A stretch of DNA of 34,904 nt from Eggerthellaceae bacterium (GTDB taxonomy: Bacteria; Actinomycetota; Coriobacteriia; Coriobacteriales; Eggerthellaceae), in the NCBI GenBank assembly GCA_017511465.1, contig JAFWJU010000108.1, forward strand, positions 1-34,904, read 5' to 3'. The notes beneath the pieces were generated by a model that worked only from the letters and a program-made list of their open reading frames with translations, was not told where the DNA came from and did no database searches. Shown here one piece after another: positions 16,153 through 23,307 of the stretch; positions within the stretch are counted from its first letter, which is position 1, and each line of letters opens with the position of its first letter. A program made the translations under genes and the position numbers.

Positions 16153-16179
16153 GCGCACGGCGGTTCAACCGCCGTGCGC
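16153..16179 (+). terminator. strong hairpin upstream of the MFS gene
   Basis: A perfect 11-bp GC-rich stem (16153-16163 with 16169-16179) with loop TTCAA lies 49 bp past the carboxypeptidase stop and 21 bp before the MFS start. There is no T-run, so it may be a Rho-independent-like stop of the first gene, or a structure or operator controlling the MFS gene. Confidence 0.5.
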
Positions 16180-16200
16180 CTGTGATAGCATGACCGATTT

Positions 16201-17583
16201 ATGGGACTGAATCGCCAAGACATAATCCAGGCAGCCGTGCTGCTTGCAGGTTGCCTGCTCGTGATACTGAACTACACGCTGCTGGCGCCGGCATTGCCGG
16301 TGATTATGCGCGAGATGGACGTGAACGAGACCACGGTGCAGTGGCTCACGTCGGTGTACGCCATGGTCGAGGCCATCATCATACCGATGAACGCGTTTTT
16401 GCTTGGCAGGTTCTCGGTGCGCAAGCTGTTCGCAGGGGCTTTCGCGCTATTCACAGTGGCGTCGTTGCTGGCATTCGAAGCGCCATCGTTTTCGCTGCTC
16501 ATCGTTGCCCGTGTGTTGCAAGCAGCGGCGACGGGCGTTGCCATGCCGATGGTGTGGACGCTATTGCTGCTCATGGCCCCACGCGAAAGCCGCGGCATGA
16601 TGATGGGACTCGTCGGTTTGGTCATCAGCTTCGCGCCCGCTATCGGGCCTCCCGTGTCGGGCGCGCTCATCGACGCGCTCGGATGGCGCTCGCTGTTCGC
16701 CATCGTTTCCGTCATCAGCGTGGGCATCATCGTTGTCACGCTCGCGTTCTTGAAGAACCGCGACGGATTCGAGCGCACAAGCTTCGACGTCCCCTCTATC
16801 GTGTTGTCATCGTTCGGCATGTTCGGCTTGCTGTACGGCCTTTCGACGTGCACGACGTCTGAAACGCCTTGGCTTTCCGTGCTGCTCATGGTTGCGGGCG
16901 GCGTCTTGCTCGGCGTGTTCGTGCGACGTCAGGGAACACTTCAGGTGCCCATGCTGCGCGTGGAGACGATGCTGACGCGCCAGTTCAGAAACGCCGTCAT
17001 CGTGTGCTGCCTGATGGAGGCGGCGCTCATCGCCATCGACGTGCTGCTGCCGCTGTTCCTGCAAAACTCGCTTGGCCAGTCGCCCACCGTGACGGGCATC
17101 GTCATGGCGCCTGCTGCCCTTGCGGGTGCTGTTGCGGGCATCGTCGCAGGGCGCATATTCGACAAGCATGGCGTGCGCGTCATCGTGCTCGTCGGAGCCG
17201 TCCTGCTCGAGTGCTCTGCCATCGCCCTGTGCTTCTGCAACGCAAGCACCCTTATCGTCGTCATCGCGGGAATCTACTTCGTCGAGGCCATTGGCTGGCA
17301 GTTCATTTCCACGCCATCGAACACATGGGGAATCAACTCGCTTCCGAACGAAATCATCCAGCACGGCAATGCCGTCCTGAGCACGCTCATGCAAGTGGGG
17401 GCTTCGTTCGGCACAGCTGCCATCGTCAGCTTGACGGCTTTCGGCCCGCTCGTCTCACCTGGTGGCGATGCGGCCGCCATTACGCTCGCCGGCTACCATG
17501 CGGCCTTCGTCGGCACAGCCATCCTGTTGGGCGTCGTCACGCTTGTCATCATCTTCGGCGTACGCGACAAAGCCGGTGAATGA
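16201..17583 (+). CDS. MFS multidrug-type transporter (DHA2/EmrB-like)
   Basis: 460-residue integral membrane protein, a proton-coupled drug/solute exporter of the major facilitator superfamily. The N-terminal half shows DHA2-type features: LAPALPVIMREMDVNETTVQ, LTSVYAMVEAIIIPMNAFL and the loop motif GRFSVRKLF. RVLQAAATGVAMPMVW and APAIGPPVSGALID follow, the latter being an antiporter motif C variant. Hydrophobicity suggests 12-14 transmembrane segments, with 14 likely. The start ATG has no clear ribosome site, only a hairpin 21 bp upstream. No regulator is adjacent. Its stop codon TGA forms the first three bases of a long palindromic element (17581-17762). The substrate is unknown. Confidence 0.85.
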   Translation: MGLNRQDIIQAAVLLAGCLLVILNYTLLAPALPVIMREMDVNETTVQWLTSVYAMVEAIIIPMNAFLLGRFSVRKLFAGAFALFTVASLLAFEAPSFSLLIVARVLQAAATGVAMPMVWTLLLLMAPRESRGMMMGLVGLVISFAPAIGPPVSGALIDALGWRSLFAIVSVISVGIIVVTLAFLKNRDGFERTSFDVPSIVLSSFGMFGLLYGLSTCTTSETPWLSVLLMVAGGVLLGVFVRRQGTLQVPMLRVETMLTRQFRNAVIVCCLMEAALIAIDVLLPLFLQNSLGQSPTVTGIVMAPAALAGAVAGIVAGRIFDKHGVRVIVLVGAVLLECSAIALCFCNASTLIVVIAGIYFVEAIGWQFISTPSNTWGINSLPNEIIQHGNAVLSTLMQVGASFGTAAIVSLTAFGPLVSPGGDAAAITLAGYHAAFVGTAILLGVVTLVIIFGVRDKAGE

Positions 17584-17762
17584 GCAGCAGAGCAGCCGCA
17601 GGCGCGCGCGAGTCTCTCTGAAGCTGCGAGGAAGTGAAGGCGAAGCGGGAGCGAGGACTGTTTGAGCCCGCGTAGCGGGCGAGTTCCACAGCTGCTTCGC
17701 CTGAACGACGAGCGTTTAGCTTCAGCGTGACTCGCGCGTGCCTGCGGCCGCTCTGCCGCTTA
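17581..17762. repeat. long palindromic element, copy A (between convergent genes)
   Basis: A 182-bp element with 45-bp imperfect terminal inverted arms (17581-17625 and 17718-17762, 39 of 45 positions pair). The inner core 17623-17720 matches the reverse complement of 22988-23085 in copy B at about 87 of 98 positions without gaps, whereas the arms of the two copies are unrelated. Inside the core is a smaller pair GGCGAAGC/GCTTCGCC. The left arm starts on the stop codon of the MFS gene and the right arm ends one base before the stop codon of the convergent sulfatase-like gene, so the element fills the gap exactly. It encodes no gene. It would form a very long stem in either transcript and could act as a two-way 3' end. 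Confidence 0.8.
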
Positions 17763-19943
17763 CTACTCAACGGGTTCGAGAGTGCGGCCCGTTTCGCTCC
17801 AGTTTTTCCAATCAAGCGCATTGCCATCGATGAGGTACTCGCGGAACTGCACGGCAGTGAGGTCTTCCAGGCTGTCGGTGGTCAGGTAGTAGCGCTTGCG
17901 GTCGGGGTCGATCTCGCCGAACATCGAATAGCCCGCCCACTCTTCGCGCGATGAGTACTCGCTGTAGTCGAGCCCCATGGCATCGAGGATCGTTGCTTGC
18001 AGATCGAGGTGGCTCACGGGTTTCTCGTCAGTGATCATGGGCTGCGCGTCGGCTTCAGCTGATTGTTCGGGCTTCACGAACATGATGGGCGTGCTCGTCT
18101 CCTCGATCGGGTCAAGCGTGATCGTCCAGTACCCGTGGTCTGCCGTGACGATGATCGTCGTGTTCTCGTACACGCCGAGTTCCTTCAGCTGGTCGATGTA
18201 CTCGTACACGATGTGAAGGGCTCCCTGCGACTGCCTGAACACGTTCGACTCGTCATCGCCGATGAAGTTCGCTTCTTCGTCGTAGCTGAACGGGTAATGC
18301 GAGCCCAGAAGGTGAATGAACCTGAACGCGCCGTCGTAGTCGCCGTCTTCGAGCGTCAACCCGAAATCGCACAAGCGGTTGTAGTAGCGCACGTCGTCGA
18401 TGAGGTAGACGGTTTCGTCAGGCGCCGTCGCCTCGTCGCCCAGCACGATTTGGCGGTTAATCTGGTCGGTGTAGTACCAGAACGCCCATTTGAACGGCCA
18501 CGCCACATCCCGGTACTGGCCCATCTGGTACAGCGAGTACACGCAACCCCAATAGTCCATCATGCTGTTGGGCAGCGAGTGGATGTTGACGGTCTTGTCG
18601 GTGATGGCACGCTGCTCGTCTTCCGGCAAGGAGGCGATGCGCATCGAGTCGGTGTACAAGCCGATGGAGTAGTTCGCATCGTATATGTCTTCGAGGAACG
18701 TGCTGCGCTCGTATCGCTCGGCAACCCACGTCTCGTACGACTCGTCATAACGGGGCATTTGACCCGTCAGCATCTCGGGAATGGCGAAACGCGTTGGAAT
18801 CATGGCCGAGGTGGCGTTCTCGTAATTCGTGAAACCCAGAAAGCCGTCGAGTATGTCGGGATTGAAATCCTTCTCGATGCGCTTGAGGTAAGCCGTGTCG
18901 TACGTGTCCAGGATGAACACGATCACGTTGTGGTTGGGGTTGACCGTGTACAACTGGTCCTCGGTCATGACGACTTTCGCATCGGCCGCTTCGGCCTGGC
19001 CGCTGGCCGCGGGCGTGAACATGAGGCTGACAAGGCCCACGCCCTGCACGATGACCAGGCACACCGCGACGATTGCCACGACGCCCTGGGCGCGTCGGCT
19101 ACGCAGGATGGCGAATACGAGCAGTCCGATTATGATGACCAGCCACACGATGGAAGAAATGATCTGCATGTCCATGTAGTCGGACCACACGATGGTATCG
19201 CCGTTGGCGGCAGGAAGGCCCACGTTAAGGAACAGCGCCTGGACATAGGCGCACAAGCCCACGGCGAACACGAGCGCGAGCCCAATGCTGAACGCACGTC
19301 CGCGCAGCAGCGTCAACACGAGCGTGATGCCGATGATGATGCCCAGGTCGGGTAGCAGCAGCGTCCACCATACGTCACCCATCGAATACACGAGGTCGTT
19401 CGACGCGCCGGCGACGATTTCGAGCGGGGCCACGAAGTAGATGGTGAACACGAAGAAGAAGGCGGCGATGAGCCCGTACACGAGCCGCTCTTTCCAAGGG
19501 GGCTTGTACGGGGCCTTGCGGTTCTTGGAAGGCTCCTTGGCCTGATCGTCGGTTTTGCCCGGTTCGGTTGATGCGGTTGGCTCGGCGGCCTCGGAGGTCT
19601 CTACGGTCTCTGTGGCCTCGGCGGCCTCGGAGACTTCGGCGGCTTCGGCGGCAACCGTCGCCACGGCGGTCTTCCCCACCCGGTGAACGTCGGGCTCGAA
19701 TTCCTTCTTCGCGTCTTCATCGATATCCAAGATGCGCATGAGCACCTTGCGGCCACGGCGCATCGCCACGCCGGCGACCGCCGACAACGCAACGGCCACG
19801 CCGGCAACAGCCTGGATGGTGTACGTCATGACCGACGGGTCGATATACGCGAACGCCGCTTGCGTGCCCGCAAATGACAGGATGAAGGCACACAAGACAA
19901 CGGTGGCCGCATCATACGCGCGTATGACCACCCGTTTTGTCAC
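17763..19943 (-). CDS. membrane-anchored sulfatase / LTA-synthase-like phosphotransferase
   Basis: 726-residue membrane protein. An N-terminal hydrophobic segment (about 10-33) and a second (about 40-61) precede an acidic Ala/Glu/Thr-rich linker (about 85-145). Four to five further membrane segments lie between about 150 and 310. The outer C-terminal half is an alkaline-phosphatase-superfamily domain: VIVFILDTYDT (metal-binding Asp), a probable nucleophile Thr/Ser near ATSAMIPTRFAIPEML, HLLGSHYPF and IIVTADHGYW. Such proteins transfer phosphoglycerol or phosphoethanolamine, or hydrolyse sulfate/phosphate esters, on surface glycans. Start: the GTG at 19943 has a GAAGGG ribosome site; an ATG at 19976 and a GTG at 19997 lack one. 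Its 3' end abuts palindromic element A. The substrate is unknown. Confidence 0.82.
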   Translation of the reverse strand: MTKRVVIRAYDAATVVLCAFILSFAGTQAAFAYIDPSVMTYTIQAVAGVAVALSAVAGVAMRRGRKVLMRILDIDEDAKKEFEPDVHRVGKTAVATVAAEAAEVSEAAEATETVETSEAAEPTASTEPGKTDDQAKEPSKNRKAPYKPPWKERLVYGLIAAFFFVFTIYFVAPLEIVAGASNDLVYSMGDVWWTLLLPDLGIIIGITLVLTLLRGRAFSIGLALVFAVGLCAYVQALFLNVGLPAANGDTIVWSDYMDMQIISSIVWLVIIIGLLVFAILRSRRAQGVVAIVAVCLVIVQGVGLVSLMFTPAASGQAEAADAKVVMTEDQLYTVNPNHNVIVFILDTYDTAYLKRIEKDFNPDILDGFLGFTNYENATSAMIPTRFAIPEMLTGQMPRYDESYETWVAERYERSTFLEDIYDANYSIGLYTDSMRIASLPEDEQRAITDKTVNIHSLPNSMMDYWGCVYSLYQMGQYRDVAWPFKWAFWYYTDQINRQIVLGDEATAPDETVYLIDDVRYYNRLCDFGLTLEDGDYDGAFRFIHLLGSHYPFSYDEEANFIGDDESNVFRQSQGALHIVYEYIDQLKELGVYENTTIIVTADHGYWTITLDPIEETSTPIMFVKPEQSAEADAQPMITDEKPVSHLDLQATILDAMGLDYSEYSSREEWAGYSMFGEIDPDRKRYYLTTDSLEDLTAVQFREYLIDGNALDWKNWSETGRTLEPVE

Positions 19944-20016
19944 ATAAGCCCTTCGCCCGAAGCCAATAATGCACATAGTGTACAACCCGCGCTTCACTTG
20001 GGCGTGATAAAGCGCG

Positions 20017-20056
20017 CAAAAACAAAAAGGGCTGCATCCATGCCGGACGCAGCCCT
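20017..20056 (-). terminator. terminator of the split lipoprotein gene
   Basis: An 8-bp stem AGGGCTGC/GCAGCCCT (20028-20035 with 20049-20056) has a 13-nt loop. On the minus strand it is followed by a run reading TTTTTGTTTTTG, a clear Rho-independent signal. It lies 19 bp after the stop at 20075. Confidence 0.85.
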
Positions 20057-20074
20057 CTCATGTGCGTTTGCATG

Positions 20075-20428
20075 CTACGCGGCGAACGCGTATTCCCCAA
20101 TGACCGCGGAAGTGCCGAAATCCTCGATGACGATTGCGCCCTCGACGTCTTCCAGAACGTCCAGCGAACTCGACCCGATGTTCCTGTGGTCAAACCACAT
20201 GAATTCCTCGACCGTCTGACCGGGGTCCACGGTCGTGCGGAGAACCGCATCGTCGACATCGGCGCCGTTCATGGTCCAACCGACATCCGAGTAGGCATAC
20301 ACCCTGTCCGACGTCCTGTTGGTTATGCTCACGATGTAACCGGGATCGCCTTGGGAATCGACCTTCATGGCGTCAACCGTAATGGCCACATTGCCGTCAT
20401 CGGCAATGACCAGCGGGGTTATGGCCAC
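20075..20428 (-). pseudogene. C-terminal part of a lipoprotein cut off by an in-frame TGA
   Basis: This 117-codon open segment is in exactly the same frame as the lipoprotein at 20462-20902. Only one TGA codon and 11 sense codons (Ser/Glu/Ala-rich linker) separate the two. It begins at a GTG, has no signal peptide, and reads as a beta-rich domain (VAITVDAMKV, YIVSITNRTSDRVYAY, VDPGQTVEEFMWF) resembling the extracellular Ig-like C-terminal domains of DUF4352-type lipoproteins. Most likely it was once, or still is by readthrough, the second domain of one protein of about 275 residues. A GAAGAGG sequence just before the GTG leaves re-initiation possible. It ends 19 bp before a strong terminator. 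Confidence 0.6.
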
Positions 20429-20461
20429 GACCTCTTCTTCAGCCGAACCGGCAGATTCGCT

Positions 20462-20902
20462 TCAAGCTCCTGAAGATGAGGCAGATGACGCAGCCGCGGA
20501 TGCCGCGCCGCTTGAAGCGGCGTCGGTCTTCTCGAAGACAATCGTGTCGTTGGCCAATTGCATGGTCAGCTTGCCGTCGGCGATCTTCATGTCGGCGCTT
20601 CCGTCTTCGAGCTTGAACGTGCCCTCAGTTGCGCTCTTGGCTTCCCACTCGCCGTTCACTGCCTCGCCGACAATCATCAGCTTGGCCGTTCCGTCGTCAT
20701 TGAGTTCGAGCGAGAACGTCAAGCCGAGGTCCTTCAGCATCTGCAAATCGTCGGAATTCCGAAGCTGGCCTTCTTCAGTCCATTCGATCGGATCCCATGT
20801 ACCGACCCATGCAGCCTTGACGTCTCCGCCGCCCGAACATCCGACGAGCGCCAGGCTAAGAGCGAACATGCACGCCAACAACGCGACAATGCCCTTCTTC
20901 AT
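20462..20902 (-). CDS. lipoprotein, unknown function (N-terminal part of a TGA-split gene)
   Basis: 146-residue lipoprotein. Signal peptide MKKGIVALLACMFALSLALV is followed by a lipobox GCSGGG with the lipidated Cys at about 22. The mature part reads VGTWDPIEW..., then LTFSLELNDDGTAKL, GEWEAKS, GTFKLEDGSADMKI and LTMQLAND, a small lipocalin-like/META-type beta domain common in actinobacterial lipoproteins. It ends in an Ala/Ser-rich linker interrupted by TGA at 20462-20464, after which the frame stays open through 20075. The start at 20902 is chosen because AGAGGG lies 6 nt upstream; ATGs at 20908 and 20929 are less well placed. The function is unknown; neighbours give no clue. Confidence 0.75.
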   Translation of the reverse strand: MKKGIVALLACMFALSLALVGCSGGGDVKAAWVGTWDPIEWTEEGQLRNSDDLQMLKDLGLTFSLELNDDGTAKLMIVGEAVNGEWEAKSATEGTFKLEDGSADMKIADGKLTMQLANDTIVFEKTDAASSGAASAAASSASSSGA

Positions 20903-21017
20903 ACCCATCCCTCTTCCTGTACCTGCCAAGGAATCGTTACGGCGTAATCATACTATGAATCGAAAAGCCCGCGATTTGCAAAACCGAGCGAATGAGAGCG
21001 AGGACGATGGCTGGCGT

Positions 21018-21923
21018 CTACCAACGGCCGATGGAAAGCACGTCGATGCCGGCGGAATCGCATGCAAGGCCAATGCGGTAGCCCTCGCAATTGCCCAAGA
21101 GCCATTCCCAGTACTTTTTGGACGAGTCGTGCCCGAATCGGCTGAGGAACGCCATCATCGTGCCCCCATGGGCCACGACGACGACCTGCCTTTCGCCTCG
21201 AGCCGCCGCCTGGCGAACGAGCGCTTCGAGCGCCGCGCACACGCGATCCGTGAATTCGTCTTGGGACTCGCCGCCAGGGCACTGCGCCGTGCATTCGCTG
21301 TCTACCCAAGCGCGGTACTGGGCATCGTCGGTCATCTCGTTTGCGGTGCGCCCGGCGAACGCGCCGAAATCCATCTCCTGGATTCCTTCGACGACGACTT
21401 GCTCGGCATTCGGGAACATGATGGCCGCCGTTTCGTGGGTGCGCACGAGCGGGGACACGTACACCCGCGTGATATCTTCACGTTGGCCGGCGGCCAGGGC
21501 CTGCTCGCGACCCTTGTCGCTCAGCGGCTGGTCAATTATGCCGACGTAGCGCCCCTCGCCGTTGCCCGGCGTTTGACCGTGGCGGATGAGCACGAGCTCG
21601 ACGGCGGGCAGGCTGCCCTTCAGCACGACGGGGATGCCGCACACCATGCGCACGACCGCAGAGGCACGCTGCGCCAGCGCTTCCGATAGGCGTCCAACGC
21701 GCTCGCGGAAAGCCCTCTCGCCGGCATCGAGCGGCACGATGCCGCTGCCGACCTCGGCGCATGTGACGACTGCCTTGCCCGCAAGCGCTTCGGCGAGATC
21801 CGCTTCGTTTTCCGCATCGCGCGCAAGCTCGTGAACGTCGAACGCGCACTCGCTTTCGGCGAACCCGAGGCCTCGGGCGAACGTGCGCTTGCCCGAGGCG
21901 ATGCCTCCCACGACGAATATCAC
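21018..21923 (-). CDS. cobC: degenerate CobU domain fused to alpha-ribazole phosphatase (CobC)
   Basis: 301-residue two-domain protein. Residues 1 to about 110 resemble CobU with the middle removed. The P-loop is altered to GGIASGKR, keeping Lys but losing the following Ser. The guanylylated-histidine region is missing. The C-terminal CobU motif survives as VVTCAEVGSGIVPLD and MVCGIPVVLKG. From about 110 on is a histidine phosphatase: LVLIRHGQTPGNGEG (phosphohistidine), YVSPLVRTHETA, QEMDFGAFAGR and VVVVAHGGTM (second His). CobC removes the phosphate from alpha-ribazole-5'-phosphate or adenosylcobalamin-5'-phosphate. The start GTG at 21923 overlaps the cobS stop by 4 nt (GTGA). It is the last gene of the cobalamin cluster. 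The CobU-like half is probably not catalytic and may be regulatory or structural. Confidence 0.85.
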   Translation of the reverse strand: MIFVVGGIASGKRTFARGLGFAESECAFDVHELARDAENEADLAEALAGKAVVTCAEVGSGIVPLDAGERAFRERVGRLSEALAQRASAVVRMVCGIPVVLKGSLPAVELVLIRHGQTPGNGEGRYVGIIDQPLSDKGREQALAAGQREDITRVYVSPLVRTHETAAIMFPNAEQVVVEGIQEMDFGAFAGRTANEMTDDAQYRAWVDSECTAQCPGGESQDEFTDRVCAALEALVRQAAARGERQVVVVAHGGTMMAFLSRFGHDSSKKYWEWLLGNCEGYRIGLACDSAGIDVLSIGRW

Positions 21924-22693
21924 AAGCCCACCGCCTTCGCGGCGATCATGATGCACGCAAGCAGCACGAGCTCGCACACCTGCAGGAAAAAGCCCGCCAC
22001 ATCGCCGCTCATTCCGCCGAAATTGCGGTCAGCGAACACGTTGAGCCACACAAGCAACAAAATCTCGGCGACGATCATGGCAATTCCGCACGCAGGGGAA
22101 ATGACAATCGCGACGATGCCCGCGATGACGAAGAACGCGATGACGACGCCCGCGTTGAAACGCACGTCGGAGCTATCGCGGAACGACGTCAGCATGCCGG
22201 CCGAGCCGTTGCCCCAAAACACCGACGACGCGAAACCCGAACCGCAACGCGACATGACGTGCAGGCACAGGAGGAGGGCCGCGATACGCCATCCTGCAGG
22301 AAGCTCGGTTGCGATGGCGAAGTACGCGATCAGGTATGCCGCAACGGCCATGGCAGCAAACGAGCCGATATGCGGGTCTTTCAGTATTTCGCGCTTCTTA
22401 GCGGGATCGGCGTGGCTTGACTGGGCATCTATGACATCAGAGTAGCCATCCAAGTGGAACCCGCCCGTAACAGCCAATGGGAGCAGCGCGATGCCCGCTG
22501 CTTTCAGCATTGTGCCAAGCCCCAACGCATCGGCAATGAGGCACCATGCCGCCACGATGCAGCCGACGGCTATGCCGACGACGGGCAAGCATGCCAACAT
22601 GAAGCGCATGTTCCTCGAGTCCCAGTCGACCTTGGGAACAGGCAAGCGCGTGAAGCAGGAGAACGCCAGCGCCAGCGATTTCAGCACATCCAC
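21920..22693 (-). CDS. cobS: adenosylcobinamide-GDP ribazoletransferase (cobalamin synthase)
   Basis: 257-residue integral membrane enzyme joining adenosylcobinamide-GDP with alpha-ribazole(-phosphate), the last condensing step of cobalamin synthesis. Seen: N-terminal LALAFSCFTRLPVP, the metal-binding motif GGFHLDGYSDVIDA (Asp pair), KDPHIGSFAAMA, and five to seven hydrophobic segments. The family more often has GLHLDGLADTADG; Phe and Tyr/Ser are substituted here, but the acidic residues are kept. The start GTG at 22693 overlaps the end of cobU by 13 nt and has a GGGGAG ribosome site 5 nt upstream; a second GTG at 22687 is the alternative. The phosphatase cobC overlaps its stop. Confidence 0.92.
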   Translation of the reverse strand: MDVLKSLALAFSCFTRLPVPKVDWDSRNMRFMLACLPVVGIAVGCIVAAWCLIADALGLGTMLKAAGIALLPLAVTGGFHLDGYSDVIDAQSSHADPAKKREILKDPHIGSFAAMAVAAYLIAYFAIATELPAGWRIAALLLCLHVMSRCGSGFASSVFWGNGSAGMLTSFRDSSDVRFNAGVVIAFFVIAGIVAIVISPACGIAMIVAEILLLVWLNVFADRNFGGMSGDVAGFFLQVCELVLLACIMIAAKAVGL

Positions 22694-23307
22694 TGCAGCT
22701 CCCCTTTCACTACGCTGGGAACGCCCGCGACGACCTCGACCATCACGTCGCTTCGCGCAGCGAGGCCACATGCCAGGCTTCCCATGTTTCGCACGTATTC
22801 CATGGTGTAGTCATCGTACCGCACACCGTCGCATCCGACCTCGTTCGCAACGATGACGACGTTATCGAATGCCAAGATGTCATCGAGCCGGTCTTCGAGC
22901 CCGTTGGCCACCAGGTTCCCCAAGTCCTCGAGAAGCGCCGTGCCGGGAATAGGCGATGGGGCGGAGTCCCCGAATAGCCAAGCGCGGGCTAACCGCTCCT
23001 CGTTTCGGCGAAGCAGCTGCGGAACTCGCTCGCTACGCTCACTCAAACAGTCCTCGCTCCCGCTTCGCCTGCACTTCGTCGCAGCCCGCGATAGGCTATT
23101 CGGGGACTCCGCCCCATCGCCTAGCTCAATCGTTTCGAATCCCTTGCCCTCGCGCATGGCGCGATGACGAGCTATGCGCGCCTCGGTTTCGGAATCGCCG
23201 TGGCGCATCGTGGCAACATAGGCGTGGGGTCCTGGCAACGAAAGCGCCACGCGCTCGGCAAACGCGCTTTTGCCTGACGACGCGCCTCCTGTCACCAACA
23301 CCATCAT
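22681..23307 (-). CDS. cobU: adenosylcobinamide kinase/guanylyltransferase with a translated palindromic insert
   Basis: 208-residue CobU, which phosphorylates adenosylcobinamide and then transfers GMP to it. N-terminal part: MMVLVTGGASSGKSAFAE (P-loop), YVATMRHGDSETEARIARH (with the His that carries GMP), then FETIEL at about 58-62. C-terminal part: GTALLEDLGNLVANGL, VVIVANEVGCDGV and VEVVAGVPSVVKG. Between them, residues about 62-120 are encoded by palindromic element B (22950-23123): low-complexity, Arg/Ser/Glu-rich sequence with no CobU similarity. Without it the protein would be about 150 residues, somewhat short of the usual 180 or so, so some native loop may have been lost. The frame is uninterrupted, and the catalytic halves look intact. 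The ATG at 23307 overlaps the cobT stop (ATGA). It may be active, or compensated by another enzyme. Confidence 0.85.
   Translation of the reverse strand: MMVLVTGGASSGKSAFAERVALSLPGPHAYVATMRHGDSETEARIARHRAMREGKGFETIELGDGAESPNSLSRAATKCRRSGSEDCLSERSERVPQLLRRNEERLARAWLFGDSAPSPIPGTALLEDLGNLVANGLEDRLDDILAFDNVVIVANEVGCDGVRYDDYTMEYVRNMGSLACGLAARSDVMVEVVAGVPSVVKGELQWMC
22950..23123. repeat. long palindromic element, copy B (inside cobU)
   Basis: A 174-bp element with 30-bp perfect terminal inverted repeats (22950-22979 and 23094-23123), extendable to about 42 bp with few mismatches (inner arms to 22991 and 23082). The ends read TA-GGCG...CGCC-TA, so a TA target duplication is possible but cannot be proved. 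The core 22988-23085 matches copy A (17623-17720, opposite orientation) at about 89%. The arms do not resemble those of copy A. Read in the cobU frame, the two arms give DGAESPNS and FGDSAPSP, and there is no stop codon in the whole element. Confidence 0.85.

Noticed and set aside
20462-20464. TGA as a selenocysteine codon
   Set aside because: The codon lies in an Ala/Ser-rich linker, not a redox motif, and no obvious SECIS-like hairpin follows it closely.
22950-23123. Intact insertion sequence or retron
   Set aside because: The element is only 174 bp, encodes no transposase or reverse transcriptase, and neither gene type occurs in the window; it is better described as a non-autonomous palindromic repeat.
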